From Planctomycetaceae bacterium (GTDB lineage Bacteria; Planctomycetota; Planctomycetia; Planctomycetales; Planctomycetaceae): 53,401 bases of DNA. A model generated the notes under the pieces. The model did no database searches. It was not told the origin of the DNA and saw only the letters and a program-made list of their open reading frames with translations. A program made the translations under genes and the position numbers. Of this stretch, positions 25,701 through 32,860 are shown in pieces (within the stretch, counting starts at the first letter, position 1; each line of letters opens with the position of its first letter). The stretch lies in the NCBI GenBank assembly GCA_020426505.1, contig JAGQPX010000046.1, positions 1-53,401 on the forward strand, written 5' to 3'.

Positions 25701-27087
25701 GTTGATGTTGGACCGGCTCGTGCGTCAGGGACGTGCGTTTGGCGTGCATGTCATCCTCGGGTCACAGACACTCGGAGGGGCCTACTCACTCGCCCGAAGT
25801 ACGCTCGGTCAGGTTGCGGTGAGAGTTGCCTTGCAGTGCAGCGAGGCGGATGCTCACCTCATCCTCAGCGAGGACAACACAGCCGCCCGGCTCCTCACCC
25901 GCCCCGGCGAGGCAATCTACAATGACGCCAACGGCATGGTCGAAGGCAATCACCCGTTCCAGATCGCATGGTTGCCTGATGCCGAACGCGAAGGCTACCT
26001 CGGCGTGATGCAGCACTTTGCCAATGAACGGCACCTCAAACTCGAACCGCCGGTTGTGTTCGAAGGCAACGTCCCGTCCGATGTCATGCGCAACGAGGAG
26101 TTCGCAGAGTTGCTTGCGGCTTCAGAGGAATTACAACGGACAACGGACGACGAACTACGGACAGACGCGCCGCGTGTCTGGCTTGGCGAGGCGGTTGAGA
26201 TTGGCCCGCCCACGAGTGTTACGTTTCCGCAGCAGGCGGGCACCAATCTGCTCCTCGTCGGCGCTGATCCCGATGCCGCGATGGGTATCCTCACAACCTC
26301 CCTCATTGCACTCGTTGCTCAACAACCATCTCTCGATGAGGGTGGCAAGGTCAGTAGCGAAGCGGATGGCCCTGACGACGACGGGGGGCGTCCCGATGGG
26401 AAAGCCTCGTCCCCTGATGACTCCGGCACACCGCTGTTCTACGTCTTCGATGGCAATCCGGTCGGTTCTCCGGAGTCAAACTTGTGGCAACGTGTCGTCG
26501 ATACCATCCCTGATTCGGCCTCTATCATCAGGCCCCCACAAGCTTCGCAGGGACTTGTGGAGATCACAGCCGAGCGTCAGCGACGTGAAGCGGACCCCAA
26601 CACGTCTTATCCGCCGTTGTTCGTGTTTGTCGCCGGCGTGAGCAAGTTCCGTGACCTGCGGAAAGGGGACGATGACTTCTCGCTCAGCGGCTTCGGCTCG
26701 TCGGGAGAAGAGACTGCTGCCGACCCGAGTCAGCAGTTCGCGGACCTGCTCAGCAAAGGTCCCGACCTGGGTATCCATACCTTGTTGTGGGCCGACACCT
26801 ACAGTAATGCTGATCGCTGGCTCAGCCGTCAATCGATGAAAGAGTTTGAACTCCGCATCGCCTTCACGATGAACGCGACCGACTCGAGTAACTTCCTCGA
26901 CACGCCCCTTGCTTCCCGCCTCGGCGTTCATCGTGGGCTGTTGTATCGAGAAGAAACCGGCACACTCACGAAGTTCCGCCCCTACGGGCCTCCCCAATCA
27001 GAGTGGCTGGACCACGTTCGTCGTCAACTGCAATCACGTCAACCGTTGGAACCGGTGACGGACCTCGACAACTTCCACGTTTCCTGA
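22741..27087 (+). CDS. FtsK/EccC-type ATPase with coiled coils, ESX-like motor
   Basis: A 1448-residue protein with a TTG start (GGTGGA lies upstream; the next methionine is at residue 28). Order of parts: coiled coil (about 15-180), two membrane helices (about 224-246 and 260-283), a second long Glu/Arg/Gln coiled coil (about 300-450), a degenerate ATPase-like domain (about 490-690), the active FtsK/SpoIIIE domain with Walker A GKTGSGKST (841-849) and Walker B ILLVIDEF (965-972), then a second degenerate domain (about 1135-1440) lacking a P-loop lysine. Three ATPase-like domains recall EccC, the type VII secretion motor, but only the middle one is intact. Three or four in-frame low-complexity inserts occur at domain borders (about residues 692-714, 937-962, 1120-1145 and 1198-1225). 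The operon with WXG100-like proteins supports secretion rather than DNA translocation. Confidence 0.9.
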   Translation: MSDSTTLTDIASSSISQHLQQLETAAAMRAQSEQAYAAEFQSGVDPEQESLVQKLQEVVDRQTVQVTEFKEQFASQRREVEAEYHSQRETAKTEHEAAMSRVRREAQQETERVTAQHEDSRWVASSVLDETADESPKRQFERVRQSLDNSLEQQRSAVTALQKELNEIAASKGWSVDPLESPETDARDLDAYSIEFFNATQAADDRLTSFRNLQLPKMFVGLRSLWLFVAVTVMIGVPVFLFVPPTIGDIAKERMDPAWIMVTAISAAVASGLFVTVLYTLASMSLSDAFSRFHEQVSASQFFHERWSQLAAKERKRREREYEQQRQEREEQLQTQLARYEETHQKTLDSVEERRQNEINRLSSEYTTLTRKFDVERNERLATLDEQEEEQLAELTQSFEDDRKRRQMDLDLHVGNRRREQQLAWEQLASTWDANLKQFDNYTSRVQHESETRNLAWGELADHDWTYPKEIPDEIRIGEYEVKLAQIANGLPALDGLTAEPATFRIPVGLPFPEKPSLLLETSGQNGRREAVQAMQVALLRMLTRIPPGKLRLTIFDPVGLGESFAGLMHLGDFDELLITSRIWTEMGHIESRLAELTEHMENVLQKYLRNEFATIEEYNHFAGEVAEPYHVLVVADFPHKFSEQAAKRLVSIATSGPRCGVYLLMSTDTAAQMPNAFDLQTVEDTANTFEWRNTPRSHAPAWERTPREATASRQLDVDEVVLAQPDSIDDLAGFDRNRQEESAPAFFLATDDPQLARWPVIIDTPPPPDVFTKIVKNVGEASKDVRRVEVSFTRIAPRPDEVWSQDSRSGIDIPLGRAGATKLQHLRLGKGTSQHMLVAGKTGSGKSTFFHTLITNVAMYYSAEEVEFYLVDFKKGVEFKAYAGGKLPHARVIAIESDREFGVSVLHRLDAVMNERGDLFRKHNVQDIAGYRNLVERGELRVKSEGPSATLNSQHSTLNCLPRILLVIDEFQEFFVEDDRYSQQAALMLDRLVRQGRAFGVHVILGSQTLGGAYSLARSTLGQVAVRVALQCSEADAHLILSEDNTAARLLTRPGEAIYNDANGMVEGNHPFQIAWLPDAEREGYLGVMQHFANERHLKLEPPVVFEGNVPSDVMRNEEFAELLAASEELQRTTDDELRTDAPRVWLGEAVEIGPPTSVTFPQQAGTNLLLVGADPDAAMGILTTSLIALVAQQPSLDEGGKVSSEADGPDDDGGRPDGKASSPDDSGTPLFYVFDGNPVGSPESNLWQRVVDTIPDSASIIRPPQASQGLVEITAERQRREADPNTSYPPLFVFVAGVSKFRDLRKGDDDFSLSGFGSSGEETAADPSQQFADLLSKGPDLGIHTLLWADTYSNADRWLSRQSMKEFELRIAFTMNATDSSNFLDTPLASRLGVHRGLLYREETGTLTKFRPYGPPQSEWLDHVRRQLQSRQPLEPVTDLDNFHVS
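24829..24881. repeat. Palindromic repeat inside the ATPase coding region
   Basis: Two hairpins sit in frame: CGTTCCCATGC (24829-24839) with GCTTGGGAACG (24844-24854, one mismatch), and CGCGAAGC (24862-24869) with GCTTCGCG (24874-24881). The first arm is a common intergenic palindrome word in bacteria. The DNA encodes residues about 697-714, between the first ATPase-like domain and the next conserved block. Confidence 0.75.
25551..25621. repeat. GAGTTGAGAGTT-type repeat inside the ATPase coding region
   Basis: AGTTGAGAGT (25559-25568) is repeated in inverted form as ACTCTCAACT at 25591-25600 and again at 25612-25621. The insert encodes about residues 937-961, directly before the Walker B strand. 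Similar words occur between genes of the same operon (21829-21842). Confidence 0.75.
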
Positions 27088-27104
27088 GCGACGCATCGAC
27101 CGAT

Positions 27105-28436
27105 TCAGTCGTTCCTCAATTTGAGGCCCATCTCGGCGAGTTTCTGACGGATCTCATTGAGGGACGTCACTCCGAAGTTCTTGGCGGAGAGCAGTTCGTC
27201 CGGAGTGCGACTCGTCAGTTGTCCAATCTGCGTGATGGCCAATCGGGTCATGCACTTACGAGAGCGGACGGAGAGATTGAGGTCTGTAATCGGACGACTG
27301 AGTGCGGCCTGTTCGGCCGGCGAGAGGTCCTGCGGAGAGTAGTCCGGCTCGGAATGCGACTTCTGATGGAGGTTCTGACCGATGGACAACCCGTGGGCGG
27401 ACATCAACTCGCGAATCTCCGTCAAGGAGGTTTCGCCAAAGTTCTTCCCCGCGAGCAAGTCCTGCTCGCTAACGGTCGTCATGTCGCCGAGCGTGTTGAT
27501 GTCCATGCTTGCCAAGCAGTTTCGACTCCGGACTGACAACTCGAAATCAGACATCGGCCGTGCGAGCAATTGATCCATCTTCGCCTGGTTCTTGAGCGTC
27601 TCCTCGTCGTAGTACATGTCGCCGGTCGCTTCGATGTCCTTGAGGAACAACAGCGCTCGCTCGTTGGACGGATCGAATCGCAGAACCTGACGGAAACAGT
27701 ACTCGGCAGCGGGGTAGTTCTCTCGGTCTTCATAAAGGAGTCCCAAGTTAAGCATCGCCCCGATGTAGTAAGGGGGTTTTGACAGGGCTCGCTCATAAAG
27801 CTGGATCGCTTCGTCATCGTTGCCGTGCAGACTGTTTTGTGCCGCGAGGCAGAACAGAGCGCGTGAGTGATGTGGGTCCATGTCCACGGCACGTTCAAAA
27901 TACTCGATTGCCCCGAAGGCGTCTCCACGATCCGAGAGGATGCAACCCATCTGATAGGAATACTCCGCGCGTCGTGCCCCTTCACCACCGGTGCTGCGCA
28001 CGACCGTTTCCGCTTCGCTGAAGTTCCCCAGATGGCGAAGTTCGCCAGCCCGTCGAAGCGTGCATGCGATTGCGTCGTATCCCTTCTTACTGGCATCTTC
28101 GAATTCCGCTGCGGATTCCTCATGTCGTCCGACCGTCGACAATGCCTGTGCCCGGTAGAAGCGCGCGGCCGGGTCGCTATTCCCTTCCAAAACTTCGACA
28201 GCACTTTGGGGTTTGCCCAGAAAGAACAGTCCGATGCCCGCTCTTGCGGCCTTTCGCTCGTCGCCGGTCTGCGATGCCTCTGCGTGCAGGTCACGGACAA
28301 TCTGCTCGAACTCGCTCGCCTGCGGGCCCGAGGCGGCGCGGAGGATGGTCTGAATATCCTCCGGAGTGAGATTCGAGTTATTCACAAACATCGACTGGAT
28401 ATCTACCGGTTCCATCACGGTTTGCGAGAGTGACAA
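27105..28436 (-). CDS. TPR protein with two C-terminal RNA polymerase alpha-CTD modules
   Basis: A 443-residue protein. The TTG start at 28436 is supported by GAGGAG seven bases upstream. Residues about 60-280 hold six or more tetratricopeptide-like repeats (for example YSYQMGCILSDRGDAFGAIEYFERAVDMDP). They are followed by two copies of the fold of the RNA polymerase alpha-subunit C-terminal domain at 291-354 and 379-443. Each copy keeps the LSVRSR(N/K)C helix, with the arginine matching E. coli Arg265 (Arg303 and Arg391), and the NFG.(T)SL.EI helix-hairpin-helix motif. In alpha these residues bind UP-element DNA and activators. A role as a transcription or DNA-binding adaptor is inferred. 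The gene ends 17 bases from the convergent ATPase gene, and a good promoter lies 78 bases upstream. Confidence 0.9.
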   Translation of the reverse strand: MSLSQTVMEPVDIQSMFVNNSNLTPEDIQTILRAASGPQASEFEQIVRDLHAEASQTGDERKAARAGIGLFFLGKPQSAVEVLEGNSDPAARFYRAQALSTVGRHEESAAEFEDASKKGYDAIACTLRRAGELRHLGNFSEAETVVRSTGGEGARRAEYSYQMGCILSDRGDAFGAIEYFERAVDMDPHHSRALFCLAAQNSLHGNDDEAIQLYERALSKPPYYIGAMLNLGLLYEDRENYPAAEYCFRQVLRFDPSNERALLFLKDIEATGDMYYDEETLKNQAKMDQLLARPMSDFELSVRSRNCLASMDINTLGDMTTVSEQDLLAGKNFGETSLTEIRELMSAHGLSIGQNLHQKSHSEPDYSPQDLSPAEQAALSRPITDLNLSVRSRKCMTRLAITQIGQLTSRTPDELLSAKNFGVTSLNEIRQKLAEMGLKLRND

Positions 28437-28513
28437 AGCGACGCTCCTCTGAATGAACGGTCAGCGGGCCGGCTGGGGAGGTCCCGAGCCGGTGTGGATC
28501 AACTAAGCCCAAC

Positions 28514-28541
28514 AGTATAGTGGACAATCTCTTGCGTGCAA
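28514..28541 (-). promoter_or_regulatory. Sigma70-type promoter for the TPR/alpha-CTD gene
   Basis: The minus strand has TTGCAC (28541-28536), a 16-base spacer and TATACT (28519-28514). Predicted start is near 28507, giving a leader of about 70 bases to the TTG start. Confidence 0.6.
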
Positions 28542-28667
28542 CTGGCTGACAGCATCAGCGTATTGCGCGATCAGGCAAGTGGCGGACTGCGATTGCTTTG
28601 AGGAAAAAACAGGTCGGCCAGCCGTTTCCTGCGCAAGCGGTGACGGAAACCCTCGATATGGTTGCGT

Positions 28668-29360
28668 TTACGCTTTCGGGAGGTGGGCCAAAGCCTCGTT
28701 GGCGCCGACCAGAACCAGGATGTCGTCCGGAGCGATCACCCGGTCAGGTCCAGGAACTTCGATGATCGTCGGATCCGTTTTGGTGGGATTCTCAGTCGGT
28801 TGGATGTCTGAGATGCGTTTGACGACCACAAGGTTGACGTTGTATTTCTCCCGTAGGCCAATGTCTCGCACCGATTGACCGTGGAATGCTTTGGGCGCAT
28901 GCAGTTCCACAAGGCTGAATTCGCTGGACAGTGGGATCACATCGGCCAGCTTGGGGTTCGCCAGTCGTCGTGCAATGTGATTCCCCGCCTCCTGTTCCGG
29001 CTGAACGACTTGATGGGCCCCGATCTGTCGAAAGATTTCCGCGTGCAGGGCGGTCTGCGCGCGACAGACGATGTGCTTGACGCCCAACTGCTTGACGAGG
29101 ACGGTCGTCAGCAGTGACGCTTCGAAGTTCTCTCCGATCGACACGACGCACACATCGACTTTGTCGACATCCTGACTGAGCAGTGCCTGACGATCTGTTG
29201 AGTCGAGTTGGACGGCGATGTCGACGTCATTCTTGATCTCGTTCACCAGTTGCTGCACGCGGTCGATGGCAATGACCTGCACGCGGCTCTCTCCGAGCTT
29301 GCGGGCCAACGCCATTCCGAATCGTCCGAGTCCAATGACGGCAATCTTCTGCACGATCAA
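28668..29360 (-). CDS. trkA: Potassium uptake regulatory subunit TrkA/KtrA
   Basis: A 230-residue cytoplasmic protein with an RCK_N domain (IAVIGLGRFGMALARKL at the N-terminus; acidic residue at the end of the second strand, VIAIDR) and an RCK_C domain (about 145-230, VELHAPKAFHGQSVRDIGLREKYNVNLVVV). Single RCK-pair length is that of KtrA rather than of the double TrkA of enterobacteria. It gates the adjacent channel subunit in response to nucleotides. The channel gene ends 105 bases upstream on the same strand, forming the usual pair. Confidence 0.93.
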   Translation of the reverse strand: MIVQKIAVIGLGRFGMALARKLGESRVQVIAIDRVQQLVNEIKNDVDIAVQLDSTDRQALLSQDVDKVDVCVVSIGENFEASLLTTVLVKQLGVKHIVCRAQTALHAEIFRQIGAHQVVQPEQEAGNHIARRLANPKLADVIPLSSEFSLVELHAPKAFHGQSVRDIGLREKYNVNLVVVKRISDIQPTENPTKTDPTIIEVPGPDRVIAPDDILVLVGANEALAHLPKA

Positions 29361-29465
29361 TCTCCTGCTGCGTGGGGCTTTGCGGTGTCGTTTTCAGTGG
29401 AAAATTCAGGCAGGTGTGTCAGCAATTGAACGTTCAAACTCCGCGAGACCGTTTTGACCATTGCG

Positions 29466-31328
29466 CTAACCGAGGGTCACCTTTTCTTGGGGATACTGAT
29501 AACGGGCCGACGATGCCTGACCGGCGATCGCGAGTAACAGTGTTAGCGGTCCCACACGGCCGAGGAACATGGCGGCGATAATCACGAGACGCGAGGGGGT
29601 CGAGAGTGACTGCGTCACCGAGATGGTGCCGCCACCATCAACGGGGATCGTACTCGACACGCCCACGGTACCAACTGCACTGGTCGCTTCAAACATGTAG
29701 TCAAGAAAGAACTCCGGGTGATCCTCGTATTGGAGTAACAGCAACGTCGTCACCATGATCAACATGAGCGACAGAAACATCACAGCCAAGGCCCGATGGA
29801 TAAGTGCATCCGGAAGCCGACGGCCGAAACATTCGATGTGACCGCGTCCGCGAAGCACCGACAGGAGTCCAAGGAAGGCCAACGCAAAGGCGACCGTCTT
29901 CACGCCGCCGCCGGTTGAACCGGGTGAAGCACCGATGAACATCAGCATGATGCTCAACAGCTTTGTTGACGGCATCAACTGTCCCAGGTCAACCGTGTTG
30001 AAACCGGCCGTGCGGAAAGTCACCGACTGGAACCACGCATCAGCCAGCGACATCGGACCGCTGCCATGTGGAGTTGCCGTGCGTTCAAGGAGCAGAATGC
30101 CCAGCGTGCCTGCGAGGAGAAGAGTGATCGTCGATGTAAGCACGATCTTGGTCGTAAGTGCGACCCGTTCGACAGGTCGTTCGCGGAGCAGGCCGAAGGC
30201 GTGGCGGCGATTTTCGACCGTGCGCTTCAGGTATCGCACGACGTCGAACAGCACTGCGAAACCGAGTCCACCCACGATGATCAGCCACGCCAGCACAATT
30301 CCCACCTGCCAGTGGTCAGCCATGCCGACAAAGCTGTTCTCCGTGATGGCGAAGCCGGCGTTACAGAAACTGCTGACTGAGTGGAACAGGCTCATGAACA
30401 CTCGTTCGCCGAACGGCTCGTCGCTCCAGAGGCTCGACAAAGCAACGGCACCCAGCAACTCCATCGCGAACGTGAATGTCAAGATGGCCAGCAATAGCCG
30501 GCGGACGTCCCCCAACCCTTCTGAGTCAAGCATGTCGCTGAGCGTGGCGTGTTCCTTGAGGCCGACGTTGCTGCCAGCAATCAGGCCAAAGAACGCGCCG
30601 AACGTCATGATCCCCAATCCGCCAATCTGAAACAGGACGAGGATGACCGCTTGTCCTTCGCGGCTCCAGTACGTCGGAGTGTCCTCTACGATCAACCCGG
30701 TCACACAGGCGGCACTCGTAGATGTGAACAGGGCGGTCACAAACGGCGCTCCCTCCGCCGGACCGGACTCGGGCCGTGCTCGGGCGCGTGGCAACATTAA
30801 CAGTATCGTTCCAAACGCGATCAAGCCAACGAACGATCCCACGAGCAGCAGGGCCGGGTTGAAGCTGCCGGCCGCCGCACCTCGTAACCCGATCAGCACG
30901 GCTGTCACGCCACGCAGGAGCAGTGCAATTTGCGAGACGACAACAATTCCATCCCAACGACCGAACTCCGATGACGTCCATTCCGGGAGAGCGGGCCCCA
31001 GAATGATGACAATGATCAGGCTGGCGACCCAAAGCAGAATGACGCCAACCCGCCCGCGATGCCGAGTGAAGAATGTCGGCTTGGCGAGACTCCAGCGGTA
31101 TCGCAGTCCCAGCGAGAGCGTCAGCCACAACATGGCCCCGACCACCATCGCCGGGAACTCCCATGGCCGGTGATACTCCGCAGACTCCCGGACGCTGTGG
31201 CTCAGCAACACCGCGGCGATGCCGACGGTCAGCACCACGAAGTCGATACGACGAAAGCGTTCCACCCACTGCGGTTGCTCGGTGTTCCGCAGGACAACTC
31301 GCCGTGTTTTTTGAAGATCGACGTCCAT
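29466..31328 (-). CDS. trkH: Potassium uptake channel subunit TrkH/KtrB with N-terminal extension
   Basis: A 620-residue membrane protein. Four pore-loop repeats are visible, e.g. FTSTSAACVTGLIVEDTP and VSSFCNAGFAITENSF, then SVTFRTAGFNTVDL and a final EATSAVGTVGVSS loop; the glycines in these loops form the K+ filter. About 130 extra N-terminal residues with four more helices precede the core and make it longer than typical KtrB. The stop precedes trkA by 105 bases. Potassium uptake coupled to Na+ or H+ is the family function. Confidence 0.92.
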   Translation of the reverse strand: MDVDLQKTRRVVLRNTEQPQWVERFRRIDFVVLTVGIAAVLLSHSVRESAEYHRPWEFPAMVVGAMLWLTLSLGLRYRWSLAKPTFFTRHRGRVGVILLWVASLIIVIILGPALPEWTSSEFGRWDGIVVVSQIALLLRGVTAVLIGLRGAAAGSFNPALLLVGSFVGLIAFGTILLMLPRARARPESGPAEGAPFVTALFTSTSAACVTGLIVEDTPTYWSREGQAVILVLFQIGGLGIMTFGAFFGLIAGSNVGLKEHATLSDMLDSEGLGDVRRLLLAILTFTFAMELLGAVALSSLWSDEPFGERVFMSLFHSVSSFCNAGFAITENSFVGMADHWQVGIVLAWLIIVGGLGFAVLFDVVRYLKRTVENRRHAFGLLRERPVERVALTTKIVLTSTITLLLAGTLGILLLERTATPHGSGPMSLADAWFQSVTFRTAGFNTVDLGQLMPSTKLLSIMLMFIGASPGSTGGGVKTVAFALAFLGLLSVLRGRGHIECFGRRLPDALIHRALAVMFLSLMLIMVTTLLLLQYEDHPEFFLDYMFEATSAVGTVGVSSTIPVDGGGTISVTQSLSTPSRLVIIAAMFLGRVGPLTLLLAIAGQASSARYQYPQEKVTLG

Positions 31329-31415
31329 CCGACAGATCGTACCGCATCCCGATACTCAGGGAAGGGATTCAAAAAGGTTGCGGCGATTGTCTGGCTCAGT
31401 CCATGCCGCCGATGT

Positions 31416-32702
31416 TTACGACGGTGGCAGAATGCGAGCCTTGTCGGAGATGTCCTTGCGGCACCATGCTCCGTCCCAGCGGATGCACTTGACTGCTTCG
31501 TAGGCTCGCTTCTTCGCTGAGGTGATGTCACTTCCGAGGGCCGTCACGCCGAGAACACGTCCGCCGTCCGTCACCACCTGATCCCCGTGTTGAACGGTCC
31601 CCGCGTGAAAGACCTTCGTGTCAGTGAGTTTGGCGGCGTCGTCCAGACCGCGAATCGATCGGCCCTTTTCGTAGGAACCCGGATATCCTTCCGAGGCCAT
31701 GACGACGCACACGGCAGCGCGATCATCCCACTCAAGGTCTGCGAACTCCGACAGTCGTCCGTCTGCGGCCGCGGAGAGGAGTTCAAACAGATCGGTCTTC
31801 AGCCGCATTAACACGGGCTGTGCTTCAGGATCGCCGAAGCGCACGTTGAACTCCAGCACCTTCGGTCCCTGTGCGGTCAGCATGATGCCCGCGTAGAGGA
31901 CCCCGGTGAACTCTGTTCCTCGTTTTCGCATCGTGTGGACGGTCGGGATGAGAATCTTCTGAATGACCTCGTCCAGGATTTCCGGTGAAGCAAACGGGGC
32001 GGGAGTATAAGCCCCCATGCCGCCCGTGTTGGGGCCGGTGTCGCCATCATGGGCCGCCTTGTGATCCTGTGAGGCTTCGAGAGTCACGATCGTGCGGCCA
32101 TCGACCAATGCCAGAATGCTGACCTCCTGCCCGACCAACACTTCTTCGATCAGCAGCTCACGTCCCGCTTCGCCGAACGCTTTGTCGACCATCGCTTCGC
32201 GGATCGCATGAATGGCTTCTCCCTTCGTCTTGCAGACAGTGACCCCTTTGCCCGCTGCCAGTCCGTCCGCTTTGACCACGAACGACTTCGCCTCTCGTTC
32301 CTGCACGAACTCGACGGCTTCCTGCGAGTCCGTGAAGACCCAGTAGTCAGCGGTGGGCACATTCGCGTGCCGCATCAGGTCCTTGGCGAAGACTTTGCTC
32401 CCTTCGAGTTGAGCGGCCGCTTTGGACGGACCGAAGATGCGCAGTTTTGCCGCTTTGAAGGCGTCCACAATTCCCGCCACCAGCGGCACCTCCGGTCCAA
32501 CGACCGTCAGTGCGATTTCCTCGGACTGAGCGAACTTCACGAGTCGGTCGATGTCGCTTGCTCCGATGTCGACGTTCGTCGCATCGATCGCCGTGCCTGC
32601 ATTTCCCGGTGCACAGAACACCTCCGTCACCTGTGGCGACTGCGACAGCTTCCATGCGAGCGCGTGCTCACGACCTCCCTGACCAACTACCAATACCTTC
32701 AT
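31416..32702 (-). CDS. purD: Phosphoribosylamine-glycine ligase (GARS)
   Basis: 428 residues from the ATG at 32702. It begins KVLVVGQGGREHALAWKL, the PurD N-terminal signature, and has the ATP-grasp region KADGLAAGKGVTV, the GDTGPNTGGMGAY motif and FNVRFGDPEAQ with metal ligands. It ligates glycine to phosphoribosylamine in purine synthesis. The frame remains open upstream, but a strong extended -10 promoter lies within that stretch at 32779-32787, which confirms the chosen start. It is independent of its neighbours. Confidence 0.97.
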   Translation of the reverse strand: MKVLVVGQGGREHALAWKLSQSPQVTEVFCAPGNAGTAIDATNVDIGASDIDRLVKFAQSEEIALTVVGPEVPLVAGIVDAFKAAKLRIFGPSKAAAQLEGSKVFAKDLMRHANVPTADYWVFTDSQEAVEFVQEREAKSFVVKADGLAAGKGVTVCKTKGEAIHAIREAMVDKAFGEAGRELLIEEVLVGQEVSILALVDGRTIVTLEASQDHKAAHDGDTGPNTGGMGAYTPAPFASPEILDEVIQKILIPTVHTMRKRGTEFTGVLYAGIMLTAQGPKVLEFNVRFGDPEAQPVLMRLKTDLFELLSAAADGRLSEFADLEWDDRAAVCVVMASEGYPGSYEKGRSIRGLDDAAKLTDTKVFHAGTVQHGDQVVTDGGRVLGVTALGSDITSAKKRAYEAVKCIRWDGAWCRKDISDKARILPPS

Positions 32703-32778
32703 CACAACACCGCCCGTATGAAAACGATCACATTCAACGAATGGATCGGGATTTGTGAAGTCCCCCTGACTGAACCAG

Positions 32779-32787
32779 ATTATAGCA
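32779..32787 (-). promoter_or_regulatory. Extended -10 promoter for purD
   Basis: The minus strand reads TGCTATAAT (32787-32779), the TGn extension plus a perfect TATAAT. Predicted start is near 32772, a leader of about 70 bases. No strong -35 is required for extended -10 promoters. Confidence 0.6.
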
Positions 32788-32860
32788 GCGTCAGACCGCA
32801 GAGGGTACAACGGGGATTGTCGATCGCAGCGCGGCACGTATCCCGAGTCGATGCGACTCC

